From Eupeodes corollae (Eukaryota; Arthropoda; Insecta; Diptera; Syrphidae), in NCBI RefSeq assembly GCF_945859685.1, contig NC_079147.1, positions 183,503,174 to 183,567,173 of the forward strand: a DNA stretch of 64,000 nucleotides, read 5' to 3'. Below are positions 1 to 12,540 of the stretch, piece by piece (within the stretch, counting starts at the first letter, position 1; each line of letters begins with the position of its first letter). The notes beneath the pieces were generated by a model. That model was not told where the DNA came from. It saw nothing but the letters and a program-made list of their open reading frames with translations, and ran no database searches. The translations under genes and the position numbers were made by a program.

Positions 1-984
1 GCTTTGCTTTGGTTTTGTAGCTTTTGCTTTTTGGTGTTGCATCTTTTGATAAAATAAATTGTTGGAGATTTTTCTTTGTGCCACTTAACACCCCTGAATA
101 ATAAAGGTATTCGTTAAAGGTATACATACCCCCCTATATAAGACTTACAAAAAAAAGGAAAAGCTTTTCAATGAGGTTTTTGATGGTATTTGCTTTTTTT
201 TCGTTTGGGTGAGTCTTTAGGGTGATTGGCATAATATAATTGGACAAATCGCTTTATTAAAACAAGAGGAGGTGTACTTTGTTGTTGACTTTGAAAGTCT
301 TAAGAAGTAAGCTTAAAACATTACATCGATTTTTTTTGTTATAAGTCAATATGGCTACACTGTATTATGTTGAATGTCTAGTTACGTAACTTGATTCTTT
401 CGGTTTTAGAGACAAAGCTAGCACTTACATAAAGAAATACGTTTTGAAGCTTAAAAGTTACATTTTAAGAATGTTGAAAATACGAAGGCTAGACGGGCGT
501 AAATACTCTGTATAATTTAAATTCTTAGAATGAACGAAATAATTTTTTTTTAAATGCTTGTGCGCTTTGAGGAAGTTTATCTTTAAAAAAATGCCACATA
601 GAACATGTTTTTGGGTTATTACTTTCATAAAAATTTTAAGCAAACTAAAAATTACGTTGAAGAATAAGTAAAAGTATTGAAAATAAATCCAGAATGAAAA
701 AAAAGAACACGTCTGTTTTCTTCTGTGTTTTTATTTCAACCTTCTTACAACTATTCATACCTACTTAAAACTAAGGAACATGAGATAAGATACTGATAAA
801 AAATAAATGACATATTTCAACCCATGCTATCTTTGGATATTTGTGTGTACCAAGTGTTCCTATCCTATCCAAGGCTGCTACGCACTATTACAAGATTGTT
901 TTTATCTGTCTTGTGAAAATGCGCAGCTGCATCCATGTAAGGATGATGTCCATTTATGAACAGCAATTTCGAATATAATTATAG
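1..984. other. AT-rich non-coding DNA, nothing recognised
   Basis: There are no coherent reading frames, no TIRs that I can pair and no RNA genes here. Short homopolymer runs only. It may be intron or very old transposon sequence. Confidence 0.5.
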
Positions 985-991
985 TACACTT

Positions 992-1012
992 GAGCGTATA
1001 CGTACTTTTTGT
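992..1012 (+). repeat. Dispersed GGCGTATACGTA motif, copy 1
   Basis: ACTTGAGCGTATACGTACTT is one of at least four close occurrences of a core around the palindrome GTATAC. The others are at 4973, 30331 and 31560, with a degenerate one near 3850. All are on the plus strand and are followed by a T-run. Confidence 0.5.
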
Positions 1013-1249
1013 TCGAAAAATTCCTTTGGTTTATATATTTCTTACCTTCATGAAGGTAAGGAATTATATTAAATACGTTAAATTTACAATCTTAACTTAA
1101 ATCTAAACCTAAAACTAACTAACAAGTATTTAAAGATTAAATTTAAAGCTTGCAGAATTTCGATTATCATTTGTAAAGTCAATGTTTATAGAGAATTTTT
1201 TGATTAAGAAGTCTTATAGCTCTCTATGTAAATAGGAGTTAGGGGAACA

Positions 1250-1500
1250 TTTCTTCTTACGCTAACCTGGCTTTCTATCTCTAAGCAGATGAATGAGGGA
1301 GAGGAGGAACTAGTTCTTAACATCCTCTGTACATGCCCTGCTCTAACTCAAGAACACAAGAATTAGTCTGTCATGTTTCTTAAGGGACTGAAACTGGTTT
1401 CATTGAGCTTAAAAGAAAGCCTCAAGATTTACGTGCTGTCACAATGGGCCATTAAACTGGCCTAAGTGGGTCCTACTCCATCACGGACAGCCTAACCCAA
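1250..1500 (+). mobile_element. LINE 3' fragment (RNase H tail)
   Basis: Translation near 1287-1372 gives MNEGEEELVLNILCTCPALT. This resembles the C-terminal end of the RNase H domain carried by some non-LTR retrotransposons (Cys followed by an E-rich stretch and a cysteine-containing CPAL). The non-coding tail after it (AATGGGCCATTAAACTGGCC) is like LINE 3' UTR sequence. Related pieces lie at 29115-29330 and 54940-55350. Stops interrupt it on both sides. Confidence 0.55.
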
Positions 1501-2319
1501 CAGTACTCAGATTGAAATTCTATCGACAAAGAATAGTTGGACCTGAAATCGTTCCGTTCAACACACCAACAAAACTGCCAGTAATATCGGTGCCCAAAAA
1601 AATATAGGAGATGTATGAAAGGAAGCCTTTGGGTTTATGGCGGTAATAAAAGTCTATTAAGATAAAAAACTAAGACAAAATCTGCGGCAAATAGTTTCTA
1701 TTTTGTCAATATGAACGAAAATGTTTGAAATCCATACAACGCAGTCGTATTAAAAAATTGGCCATTCAAAAGAAACATATAGAATTTGTACAACGTCACA
1801 AAACTTTCGGGAAAATCTTTTCTCGAAACCAAGTGTTTTTTAAGATTTTTTTAGAATATAATTTTATTGATCCGTAAATTTTAGTTTTGAGTCTAGTACA
1901 ACGCCAGGTTTATAAAAACTGGATTCTCTATTCAAACCTGACTAATTTAACATATAGTCACAAATTATTATATAAGGTTTGCATGTAAACACATTGTCTT
2001 ATATGTAACAAACCATTAATAAATAAAATAAACAGCAATGGTCCAAGGTAACTCCCCTGAGGAACACCAGAATTGACTTTAAATTGCAATGAATGGTTGC
2101 TCATTAAAATGACGCTATAGTATCTATCAAAACGATCGTTAATTCCAATTGTACTGCATTTATTAACAGGAATTACTACCGAAAAATTAAAGTTAACGCT
2201 CTTAAAGTTGTGGCCAACGACTCAGAATTCCGGTAGCATTTTTGTATAATTTCCATACGTTTATCATATTGGAATGTAGATTTTACTGGAAAGGGTCATA
2301 TCATTTTCATAAAATTTTA

Positions 2320-3755
2320 CATGATACCTTAAAGTCAGGATCTAAACAGTATGTTACTTATTATAGACTTATCTGTAAAATTTCAGCTTTGCCAAAGTTA
2401 TTTGAAAAGATAGTCTTTGATAACTTATCTTTTCAAACAAAAGACATTATTTCAGTATGCCAACATGGTTTTACATCCGGAAGATCTACGGTAACTAATC
2501 TATCGTTAATGAGTAGTTATATGATAAACAATTTTAGTCAAAATTTCAAACGGATATTATATTCACTGATTTCGCCAAAGCTTTTGATCGTGTAGAGCAC
2601 CAGCTTCTTTTGAATAAACTTTTGCAGTTTGGTTTTCACTCTAACCTTTTTGATTGGTTAAAATCTTAAAATCGTTTAAATTGATGATAATTTTTCGGAA
2701 CGGATATTAGTGCCATCTGGTGTCCCTCAGGGCAGCCATTTGGTAAAACTATTATTCCTTTTATTTATCATTAATATTCCTGACATATTCAAAAATTCAT
2801 CATGTATCCTCTTTACGGATGATCTTAAATTGTATTGCACCACTAAATCCATTCAAGATTGTACTTTGTTGAATGATGATTTAAATGATTGGCTGATAGT
2901 GTGAACAAAAATTTCTTCACTTGAAATGTCAATTTAAGTCCTGTTTCCGTATCAGTTCTTCAATTCACTGATTAACGATTCAGAATTACAATATTAACGA
3001 TTCAGAACTAGAACGAAAGGTTCAGAAAAAAGATTTAGGAGTTGTACTCGATACAAAACTTTCCTTTTTTCCGCATATAGATTACATAATCAATAAATCC
3101 AATCAAATGCTAGGGTTCATTAAGAGAAACACTAAAGAATTGAAAAAAAAAAAAAAAAAAAATCACGCTTACGTCCCTTTTTAATTCTTGGGTAAGATCA
3201 GTGCTTGAGTACTGCAGCACGGTTTAGAATCCAACTCGTGTGAGCAAATCGAAAAAGTTCAAGGGAAATTTACAAGATATGCATTTTTTAAATTAAATTG
3301 AAATATTGATACTCCACCTTATAACACCAAGTGAGAGTTATTTGGAATACAAAGTCTGCAAAGTCGTCGTACATACTCTGTTCATCAGAGACATAGTGTC
3401 ATACCATATTAAAAGTCCTCCATTACTTTTTTCAATATATATACGCGTTCCTAGAAGTAATTCTCATGATTTCATTTTGTTTCATGAGCGTTTTCATAGA
3501 ACGAACCTTGGTCGTAATGAACCAATCTCTTGTTGCATCAGGGAAGCTAATTTGGTTTGCAATAGACTTTTTTGGTAGTTGCAATAGAGATACTTTTAAG
3601 CTACGAGTATATGTATCTAACTTATTAAATCTGGCCTAATTTTAAATAATACAATTTTATAATTATTATTGCATTTTATTAATAGTTTAGTTGTTAAGAA
3701 TTAAAAATCGTCTATAATAGAAGATGTTCTCTGATTGATGAAATAAATAAAATAC
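2320..3755 (+). mobile_element. Jockey/CR1-group LINE remnant, RT domain
   Basis: Successive blocks fit a non-LTR reverse transcriptase. LPKLFEKIVFDNLS then QHGFTSGRST (about 2390-2500) are the finger region. FAKAFDRV is in another frame near 2575. SGVPQGSHL (2713) and LFTDDLKLYC (2810, a diverged F-A-D-D box) are palm motifs. LEYCSTV with a downstream basic helix lies near 3205. Frameshifts, stops and a 20-base A-run at about 3142 break it, so it cannot encode protein. It ends in AAATAAATAAAAT near 3745, consistent with a LINE 3' end. The clade is uncertain. Confidence 0.8.
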
Positions 3756-3865
3756 TAACTTTTATGTATTGCAATTGAATCCCTTATTGATAAACTCCAT
3801 TCAACTAAAACGCTAGCCTAGAAGTAAAAAATGACTTGTTCACTAAGGCGTGTACGTATTTGTGA

Positions 3866-4765
3866 CAAGAGATTTTTTAAATGCTACCTGAAATGTTTGC
3901 TTCCAATACGTCAATTGAAGCGGGCTTGTTACAATGGACCTGAACCTTACAATATGCCCACAAAAATAATTTAGAGGTGTTAAATTGTCGGCTCCGATTT
4001 TTGTTTCTTAATAGGTCCATTCTTAAGAGTGCTTCGTGGACCGTCGCTACGCGTCGTATTGAAACCTCATGTCGTGCAAGTCAAGTCATTGTTCTCAAAT
4101 TCACAGCGACGTTACGTTTTCAGTGTCTTTGAAGAAATACGGCTCAATGATTTCAAGCTCATGATCCACTCCCAACATTGACTTTTTTGTATGTTTTGGT
4201 ATCTTTTACTATGCTTCTCGATGCTCTCTACTCCAAATACGAATGTTTTGCTCGCTCACGTTTACGTTTAACCAAAAATGATTTTCGTCTTTAAACAAAT
4301 CTTTTTACTAAAAATGTGGATCATCGCATAACTTTTCAAAAGCAAATTCACCAGTAATTATATTGTGGGAAGTCGTTCGGTTTTAATTCTTGCACTAGCT
4401 CTATTTTTTAAGGCTTCACAACTAAATTCTTTACCAAGTAAGGGCGCAAATGCTACCAATGGCGCCCAATCAGTCTAAACAATAATTCACGGTCATAACT
4501 AACACTGACTAATACAACTCCAATATTTTACCCAGTTCGCATACTGCGTAAGCTTTTTGGAGGTCCAACTATGTAATTGTTTTCTAATATCCGCCTAAAT
4601 AGTACCATAAAATGGAAGAAGTGTGCGGTAAACTTTCTCAACTTGCAAGCGTTGTTAGTTTGTTAGAAGGTTAAAATAAATACTGAAGTACGAAACTGAA
4701 TTTGTTTGACAGCGATGTAAAATATGAAACGTGTTTCCACAAAGAAAATATCAAAAAATCACCCA
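3866..4765 (-). mobile_element. Mariner-like (IS630-Tc1) element, degraded copy A
   Basis: On the minus strand, 4315-4235 gives KDENHFWLNVNVSEQNIRIW, the block that in this transposase family carries the first catalytic Asp (D-E-A-H-F then N-K-Q-N-C-R-I-W). That Asp survives as D-E-N. The right end at about 4757 reads TCAAAAAATCACCCA and the left end at about 3868 reads GAGATTTTTTAAATGC. These are decayed versions of the TIR in the better copy at 47500-48668. Many stops are present. Confidence 0.7.
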
Positions 4766-4972
4766 ATATTTTCGATACAATATTAAGAAAAATCAAAATT
4801 TTCCAGCTGGTAGGCTGATTAAACCAACAAAAATTACAAAATACAAAACTAGCTCAGAGCTCTACTCTTTTTAAATTTTAATATAGTTTTGTGCATGAAA
4901 GAAAACAAGCTTACCAATTGTAAAGCAGCTGAATATGAATCACTTTAACTGATAAAACGTATTGTACTCTGA

Positions 4973-4992
4973 GGCGTATACGTATTTTTTTA
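4973..4992 (+). repeat. Dispersed GGCGTATACGTA motif, copy 2
   Basis: CTGAGGCGTATACGTATTTT matches the core found at 992, 30331 and 31560. Here it sits about 210 bases beyond mariner-like copy A. Confidence 0.5.
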
Positions 4993-5059
4993 TTTCACTG
5001 TTTTTAAAAACATCTTCCTGTATCGCAGCGAGTAGCACTCTTATTTTATTAAAAATCCA

Positions 5060-7950
5060 TCAATCCATTCCACGATTCTATATATATATGTATGTAGGAT
5101 TTTGGAGTATATATGGTCCTACACAGAGATTCTAAAAAATATAAACGCTCTCTTGTAATTTATATGCTTTGATTTTAAAATTCATTTCTCAGATTTTTTC
5201 ATTTCCACAGCAAAAAAAAAAGATCATTTTAATTTAAATTGATGTAATTTTAATTAAATACATTTCACAGTCATTGCATATATGTATGAGTCTACTATAA
5301 AAAATTAAGAAATTGATTTAACACCCTGCACGTACTTATATACAACTATGCTCATATATACACTACCAACATCGTACTCATCAAGCCCACTTCATTTCGT
5401 ATGTTTTTTAATTGTTTTTATTTCCATTTTCTGCTGTTGTTGCTGGAATAAATCCAATTAGATTCATTTCCCAATACATTTGTATTCTTCGTCATGAAAT
5501 CAGAATTAAACGAAAAAAAGAACGAAAAAATCGTTCTTGGATCAATAAATAAATACGTAAAGTGTATGGTTTGCATTAATTTAACCTTCATCTCAATGTC
5601 TACTTGCCATTTACAATACATACATAAAAACACACATATATTATAATCCCAAGTTTAACAACAACAGGTGTATATACTTATTTGTATGCATGTCTATAAG
5701 GATCAATTAAAACAAAAACAGGACCGACAAAACAACGCAACGTATAGCAAGGACATAATTTAATATCCTTGTTAAGATTTTAATTTACTTCCAAACCACG
5801 TCTGAAGGATTATCCACCATACATCCATTCGTTTACATACATACATAGTTATGTATGTATGATAAAATATAAAATACCTCCTGTCAAATATTAAATGGCA
5901 ACTTATAGATAGGTGCCATCACATCAATAAAGAAACGTATACAAAAAATCCTTGAAATTTATTTCATTGACAATAATACCGTCAAACGAAAACAAAATAC
6001 AGCAACAATAATGCCAACGGAAATGTCCCAGCAAATTTGAATCCCCTCAGCAATTTTTATTCGCATATTGGTACAAATCCTCATCGTCCTTTAATGCATA
6101 TGCCTCTCTCTACATACATATGTATGAATTTATGTGCCTATACACACGTTGCTTGCCGTTTCTTAATCAAAATGAGGCACAAAGTACATAATAAAGAAGT
6201 CCTCACCCCCCTCAACTTTCCTCCATCTCCAAGACTGAATAGTCCTTAAAAAGAAGAAGAAAAAAATCTAGAAGACAAATAAGGACGAACTAAAGTGAAC
6301 ATATCCGCATATATGTACAATATAACAATATACCTACCCTACATACGTACACGTATTGTGTGTAAATATGTATGATAAAAGGATGACTTGTGTGTGTGTG
6401 TGTTTATAGTCCTTCACAATTGAATAGTGACGTTAATGATAATGAAGTTGATGGTTCAATGGCAATGACAACAACTACACAACAAAAAAGCAACAAAATA
6501 AATAAATAAATCCCTAAAAGGATTTCCAATTCGATTTCATTATTGATCCTTCCCTGGTATAGCTCCTTATATACTTATGCAAAAAAAAATTATACAAAAA
6601 AGAAGTATAAAATCAAAGAAAGAAAAACTACTATTTGAGAAAATCCTTATTGCACCTTACTTACCTAGATTTGTGATAATTTGATAAATTGTATCCTTTA
6701 TAAGTTGTGTATTTTGTATAAATTTATTGGCATTCATTTACCACTAAAATATATTTCTACAAATTTTAACCAAATCCTGTTTGTTATTTGCAACCTTTCC
6801 AGCAGTTTTTTTGGTTGGTTAGGTCTACATGTTTATTTTAAACCATTATCATCACCATCGCAGGATCATCAACACAATTGCTGTCATTGGTTGTGTTGAA
6901 AGTTTTGTTCATAGGTGACCTCGAAAATATGGTTCATCATCATTTTGGCGTCCTCGTCGCTTTCGTCTTCTTCTTCATCGTCGTCGGCGCTGTTGACTCG
7001 CCAAATGTCCTTTTTTGGCAATAGACATAGAACTTTAGAAAAAAGAAGAAACAAAATAAACAAACTTTCTCTTAAAATAAATATTCATTCTGAGTTTTTT
7101 CTCGTCTTAGTGGAAAATGTGTTTCAAGGACTTTTTTGGACCCAAGTTCGTTTTCTTTTCATATCCCCCCTTCTATTCGTTCCCTTTACTATTTTAGCTC
7201 ACTTTACTTTTTTTTTGGAACAAGTCTTTTGCCCAATTTTAATCCATTATAAGGATACACTATGCTCTCAAGTGTCCTTAGATATACACAGTTTGTATTC
7301 CATCTGCTACTGCTACCCCTCGCCCTCCTTCTTTCTACATCTATTTTTCTAACATCCTTCATTTCTTCTTCTCCATATATACGAGCATGTAGCTACTCTA
7401 CACTTTATACCCCGCATCATGACTAAAAGTGATTTATTAAGAATTATAGTGGAACTTTCAAGTTTATGTTGTTGCCTCTGATGCTCTAGCTCTATACCTA
7501 ATATATAACTCGTGTAGCTAGCTCCCTGTTTATATCTAATTTCTTGAGGTTTATCCTTAATTTTTTAAGCTTATGCCACTTTACATGGATGTTATATTGT
7601 GCTGATGGTAATGGTTGTTTTTTTTTTATTTGTGTTTGTGTGTTCCCAGACACAGATACAGATACTGTGTTGTGTTGTGTGTATGTTTGTACTATTATGG
7701 CCCTGAGCGAGTTTTGGGGACGAACTGTGAATATATATATTTTCCTTCTCATCATTCTTCCTTCGGTATAATATTAGTTAGATGGTGAAAAACAAATAGT
7801 TTTAAGGAAATATGTTATATTCTTGTATATATGGCAGAGGATAACATATGTGTATGTGAATATATTAGCGTATATGTTAACAACAGGGGTGAATTTGTCC
7901 ATGTAGACGCCTTTTTTACACTAACGATAGAAACTTATCATGTTCTTATA
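5060..7950. other. TE-poor intronic DNA with AAGGAC clusters
   Basis: I see no gene and no transposon here. There are fly-type TACATA/TATGTA words, including a perfect 12-bp-arm palindrome at 5836-5861, a TG repeat at about 6388-6402, and TTC/ATC-rich tracts at 6945-6990. The hexamer AAGGAC or GTCCTT occurs about nine times between 5749 and 7279. Open frames of 60-145 codons are low-complexity and unsupported. Confidence 0.55.
5836..5861. repeat. Palindrome of TACATA words
   Basis: CATACATACATA and TATGTATGTATG form perfect 12-base arms around GT. Such palindromic GTATGTA words recur across the window and are common in fly introns. Confidence 0.8.
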
Positions 7951-7954
7951 TTAA

Positions 7955-8496
7955 ATTCTATTCTATTCTATTCTATTCTATTCTATTCTATTCTATTCTA
8001 TTCTATTCTATTCTATTCTATTCTATTCTATTCTATTCTATTCTATTCTATTCTATTCTATTCTATTCTATTCTATTCTATTCTATTCTATTCTATTCTA
8101 TTCTATTCTATTCTATTCTATTCTATTCTATTCTATTCTATTCTATTCTATTCTATTCTATTCTATTCTATTCTATTCTATTCTATTCTATTCTATTCTA
8201 TTCTATTCTATTCTATTCTATTCTATTCTATTCTATTCTATTCTATTCTATTCTATTCTATTCTATTCTATTCTATTCTATTCTATTCTATTCTATTCTA
8301 TTCTATTCTATTCTATTCTATTCTATTCTATTCTATTCTATTCTATTCTATTCTATTCTATTCTATTCTATTCTATTCTATTCTATTCTATTCTATTCTA
8401 TTCTATTCTATTCTATTCTATTCTATTCTATTCTATTCTATTCTATTCTATTCTATTTTATTCTATTCTATTCTATTCTATTCTATTCTATTCTAT
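7955..8496. repeat. (ATTCT)n pentanucleotide array, about 108 units
   Basis: The unit TTCTA repeats without a break for about 542 bases. The only interruption seen is a C-to-T at 8458. The pentamer makes a 223-codon open frame of ILFYS repeats that is an artefact, because its length is a multiple of five codons per three units. The near-perfect purity suggests recent expansion, although assembly could have compressed or altered the length. Confidence 0.98.
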
Positions 8497-8499
8497 AAG

Positions 8500-11145
8500 T
8501 AATAGTTTTCCAAAAAAGGCCAATTCAGTTTAATTGATATTTAACCAGACTAAATGTTTTGAAATCTGAGAAATGGTTTGCAAAACAACATTTTCAAAGA
8601 AACTTCCATTAGTATTTGGAAAATTTAAAAAAATTTGAATAAAAGTTTAATCAAATTTGTCATAAAATAATAGATAATGTTTCAATGTAGCTTTAAATCT
8701 TTTAAAATATGACCCTTTTACACTATGTAATACCTTGTCATTGAACTAAAGAACATTTGATCCTTAATAAAAGTTTACCTTTTGTTAAGTTTTTCTCGAA
8801 AATGTTGTCCTGTTAAATTTATGAAATTAATTAAATTTATATTAAATGAACCGAGGCCCTTTCCTATAAAACACACACATTTATAGGTCACCAGAGCCCA
8901 GCAGTTTGTTTCCTTTACCAACCAACCGAGAAAAACTTTTCACTACCAAATGACACCGAACAGCGCCCTCTGTCACATTACACCATCATCAAGAAACAAG
9001 AGAAACTATAATATGAAATGTGTGGAAAATATTTTCCTTCGAAATAGTTGGTCCTTTTCTAAAAAACAAACTAGAAAAAGAAAATTATGGTAATCTCATA
9101 TGCGAGAGAGGAAACAGGAAACATGCTTGGTATGGCATTGCACTAACGCCTCGCCTGCTGTGTGTTATTATTATTTTTGAGGGGGGCCAGTAGGGGTTCA
9201 GGGAGCAAGACAAAACGAAGCTTGACACATTTTCTACTATCCACTTTTCCAAGCGATGCAATGTGATGATGATGCTGCTGCTACTGCTTCTCAGGAGTAG
9301 TGTGATTTTGGGAGGAGGAGAAGGACACACATGTCCTTTATAAAGAAGGACGAATTGGGTACACAGTGGATGTGGGTGTGGGGTATAGTTGCAAGTTTTT
9401 AAGCTCCTTTCATTTGTAATCGCATGAATATATTTTTGTGTATTCGAAAAAGCAAAACTTTTGTTTGTTCGAAATATGTGGAATTTTTGTTCTTCGTCCT
9501 TCATATATGTAGTATGCACAGGAGTACAGCAAAGAGAAGCTTAGGGACATTTTGCCCCGAAAAAAATAATTCCAAATCTATATTATGCAATATATGCAAT
9601 GTATACATAGTTCTACAAGTCCTTGCTGAGTAGACGACTACGACTACGAGGACATTTTAAAGAGTGTTTGTATATTTGGTGATAGTTGAAACGAGCGACG
9701 TGGTACGTGCATCCTTGCATCCTTCAAAGGCTTAGGAGAGACACATTTTTGACCAGTTATTGTAATTGCTCGTATAGATAGACAATGATGGAGGAAGGGA
9801 GATAGGAAGGAGGTGTCGGAAGTAAGAGTTTTGTGGAAAAGTATTTTTAATGCCCATGATTATGTTTGGACAAATAAAAGGACCAACCATAGAGACTCCT
9901 ATATGGATATGAGAAAAGGAAGGTATGCGAGTACCTTGGAAAACATATGCAAAAACAGGAAAACTTTTGACAGGTAATTTTCTAAAGCACACATAAACAC
10001 ACACACAATGTCTCGACCCGTCTCTCGTCTTTGATGTAGAAAAATAAGATGTGTGCATTTTTCTGTTTTGAATATACATATGTGTGTATGTATTTTGTAT
10101 AAGGACATAGAAGAGCTTCTTACTTTTGGTCGGGAGGTTATAGTCTTCTTTTCTAACCAACAATCATGATGATGGAGCTAAGTTAATGAATGCTGTTATT
10201 TTGTCTTGTACTCGTTTATGTAAAGGACCTGCAGAAGTCAATTATAGGAATGAAACCATAGCATATATGTATGTGTGCGTATGTAACTCCAAAGAGACAG
10301 AGAGTGAGATATAGATCCTATGTAATTTCTGAATAGCAAGCATGGTTTCGGTTTTTTGACAGCTTGACTTGTTATTTGGATATCCTGTGACAGGATGCTA
10401 TCAAGCTGTTGGAGATTCGGAAGTGCGTTTTGTTTATTTTACGTATCTATGTTTATAAAGGAACGGTAGATATATTGTCGAGGAAATTTCACAACTGATG
10501 AACATGATTGTTGTATTGTCTTTTGTTTTTGTTTTTATTCTTTTTCTTGTTATTGTTGGACAGGATATTATTTGAAGTGATGTGTGAATGTTTTTTTTGT
10601 GTGTGTGAAAAAAAAGGAATTTTTTATACCACTGATCACTTCAACTTTAGTGTCTATGTGTGTGCTCTTGTCAGTTGTTCTTTATGACATTAAAGAGTAG
10701 TCAATTAAGAGTAATATATGCCTCTTGGTAAAATGTTATCTTTACAAAAATGTTCGTTTCTTTATTTTCTTGCTTTGTTTGAAAATGTATTAAGGACCTT
10801 CTTTTGTATATAATAATGTACATATGTATGTTTTGTTCTTGACATTTTGTGATAATATTGTTGTTGTAAAATTAACAAACCCGAATTAAGACGATACTAT
10901 TAAATTTCAATTTAGGTTGGCGGAACAATAATCCGCAAATTAAACAAAACAAAACACAAGAAAACAAAACAAAATTATTTAAAATGACAATGGGTAGGTA
11001 GCCGGCGCGCACGATTGGATACCTACTTATTGAAAACAATTGACAAATGTCAAATTCCAAAAAGGTTGGTTTGTTAATTTAACAACCGACAGCAAAAACA
11101 GTGCTGTCACCCAGTAGCTCAGTTTGGGGGTGGGTTTGGAAAAGG
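8500..11145. other. TE-poor intronic DNA
   Basis: No gene or transposon was recognised. AAGGAC/GTCCTT words continue at 9051, 9321, 9333, 9346, 9496, 9619, 10101, 10223 and 10792, three of them within 31 bases. A GTAGGTAGCC...GGATACCTAC imperfect dyad lies near 10993-11025. The open frames here lack recognisable domains. Confidence 0.5.
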
Positions 11146-11147
11146 TG

Positions 11148-11179
11148 GATTTTATTAATCGAACTCGATTAATAAAATC
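11148..11179. repeat. Perfect 15-bp inverted repeat
   Basis: GATTTTATTAATCGA and TCGATTAATAAAATC are exact complements separated by AC. The sequence continues into more ATTAATTA words. It could extrude as a hairpin, or could mark a dimeric homeodomain-type (TAAT) site, but nothing nearby decides between these. Confidence 0.85.
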
Positions 11180-12425
11180 GAAATTAATTATTAAATTAAT
11201 AAAATGTACTACACAGGGCCGTAGCAAAAAAATAATTAAAATGGGCGCCAGGAAGTATTATGGTACTTACCATCACCAGTTAATATAAATAATAATAAAA
11301 AGCGAAAATTTACTTCCCAAAAAAATAAAATAAACTTCAAGATTAATTCTTCACCTAGAAAGGTTAAGATATTTTATTTTGTATCTGGGAAACCTTTATA
11401 GATATAGGGATAAAACCCAGAATTTTTTCAAAAAAAATATTTATACAATTTAAGATGATACAAAAAAAACAAAAAGAACAATTGGGTTGTGCACCAAGAA
11501 CACAAAGAAAAGGTCACCTTGGGAAAGTTCCCAAAGAACAACAGAACAAAGGTCGCGGGTCCCGCAATCTCGGGAGACAAAGAAATCGACCGAAAGTCTA
11601 TAGGATTAAATTTTGGCTTTAAATAGCCAACCACAAATTAAAAGTAAAAAATCGAAAAAGCACAAACTCACTCAACCAAAAAAATTATACTTAGCTTCCT
11701 TAGTTTACAAAAATCGATCCTGCCTCTCCTTTTTTTTTCAGTCACGCTTTCCTCAAATTTTTATGTTTTCCCTTATTCAATTTTAATTAGTTATATCCAA
11801 ACACAACAAAATTACACGATTCTTCTTATTTTTTTTTCTCTTCCAAAAATTTTTCACTCCTCTTTATTTTAAACCTCACTCTTCTTAGCTTCTCTAAAAA
11901 GTCCATATTCATGGCGAACTTTCCTCATCCAATAGCCACGACAAGTTTGCCATCCTACTCTGACCTTTTGTTATGATCTGGTTTTCTCTTTCGGTATAAC
12001 TGCGACACCCGGCTTTTTCGCTGGGGTGCATGCCGATTCAAAAACCAGTCAAACCTTTGTGGTCTCTTTCACATTGGTGATTTGAACACCAACCTAGGCT
12101 TAATGGACGAGTTCAGTTCAATTGGTCTAAAAAGTGAACGAAACATTTTTGAAAGTTCGCGAATAAAATTCCCCAGCCCAAACCGGCCCAGTTTAATAAC
12201 TTGAGGAAAGCGTTTTCAACCAAGATTAAGAGGCAGAATCCGATAATTTGAAATTTAGACTATAAACCCTTAGACTTTCGTGCAGACACTTTTAGGGAAA
12301 GGGAAAAACACATCGCAAGGTGACCTTACTTAGTATTTCGACACTTTACGTTGGGCATTAAGCCATACTAATTTTAGGTTGGTGTGCCAATTATACAAAG
12401 GATGCACACTTTCGTTTTTGTCCTT
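11180..12425. other. Non-coding DNA, nothing recognised
   Basis: The stretch is moderately less AT-rich from 11900 to 12300 and has no coherent reading frame. It could be an old repeat, but I cannot name one. Confidence 0.4.
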
Positions 12426-12426
12426 G

Positions 12427-12540
12427 TGTGAACCACCTGTCACACACTCAATAGGCCGTAACCGTGACTCATCCGTCACACAATTGTGTATTTTGTGACC
12501 GCCCGTCACAAATTATGTGGACCCTCTGTCACACAACCGT
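12427..12540. repeat. Imperfect tandem GTGAC-n-GTCAC dyads
   Basis: Four related units lie in about 115 bases: GTGAACCACCTGTCAC, GTGACTCATCCGTCAC, GTGACCGCCCGTCAC and GTGGACCCTCTGTCAC. Each pairs GTGA(C) with GTCAC across 5-6 bases, and spacing is roughly 25-40 bases. It is either a minisatellite or a cluster of half-palindromic protein sites. Confidence 0.75.

Noticed and set aside
6915..7352. 145-codon open frame rich in Ser and Phe
   Set aside because: It is driven by TTC/ATC-rich tracts, and no motif or splice context supports it.
7831..8502. 223-codon open frame with ILFYS repeats
   Set aside because: It is the translation of the (ATTCT)n array. A pentamer lacking stops in one frame set always gives such a frame.
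9732..10163. 143-codon minus-strand open frame
   Set aside because: There is no recognisable motif, it is in a TE-poor intronic stretch, and it overlaps another frame equally well.
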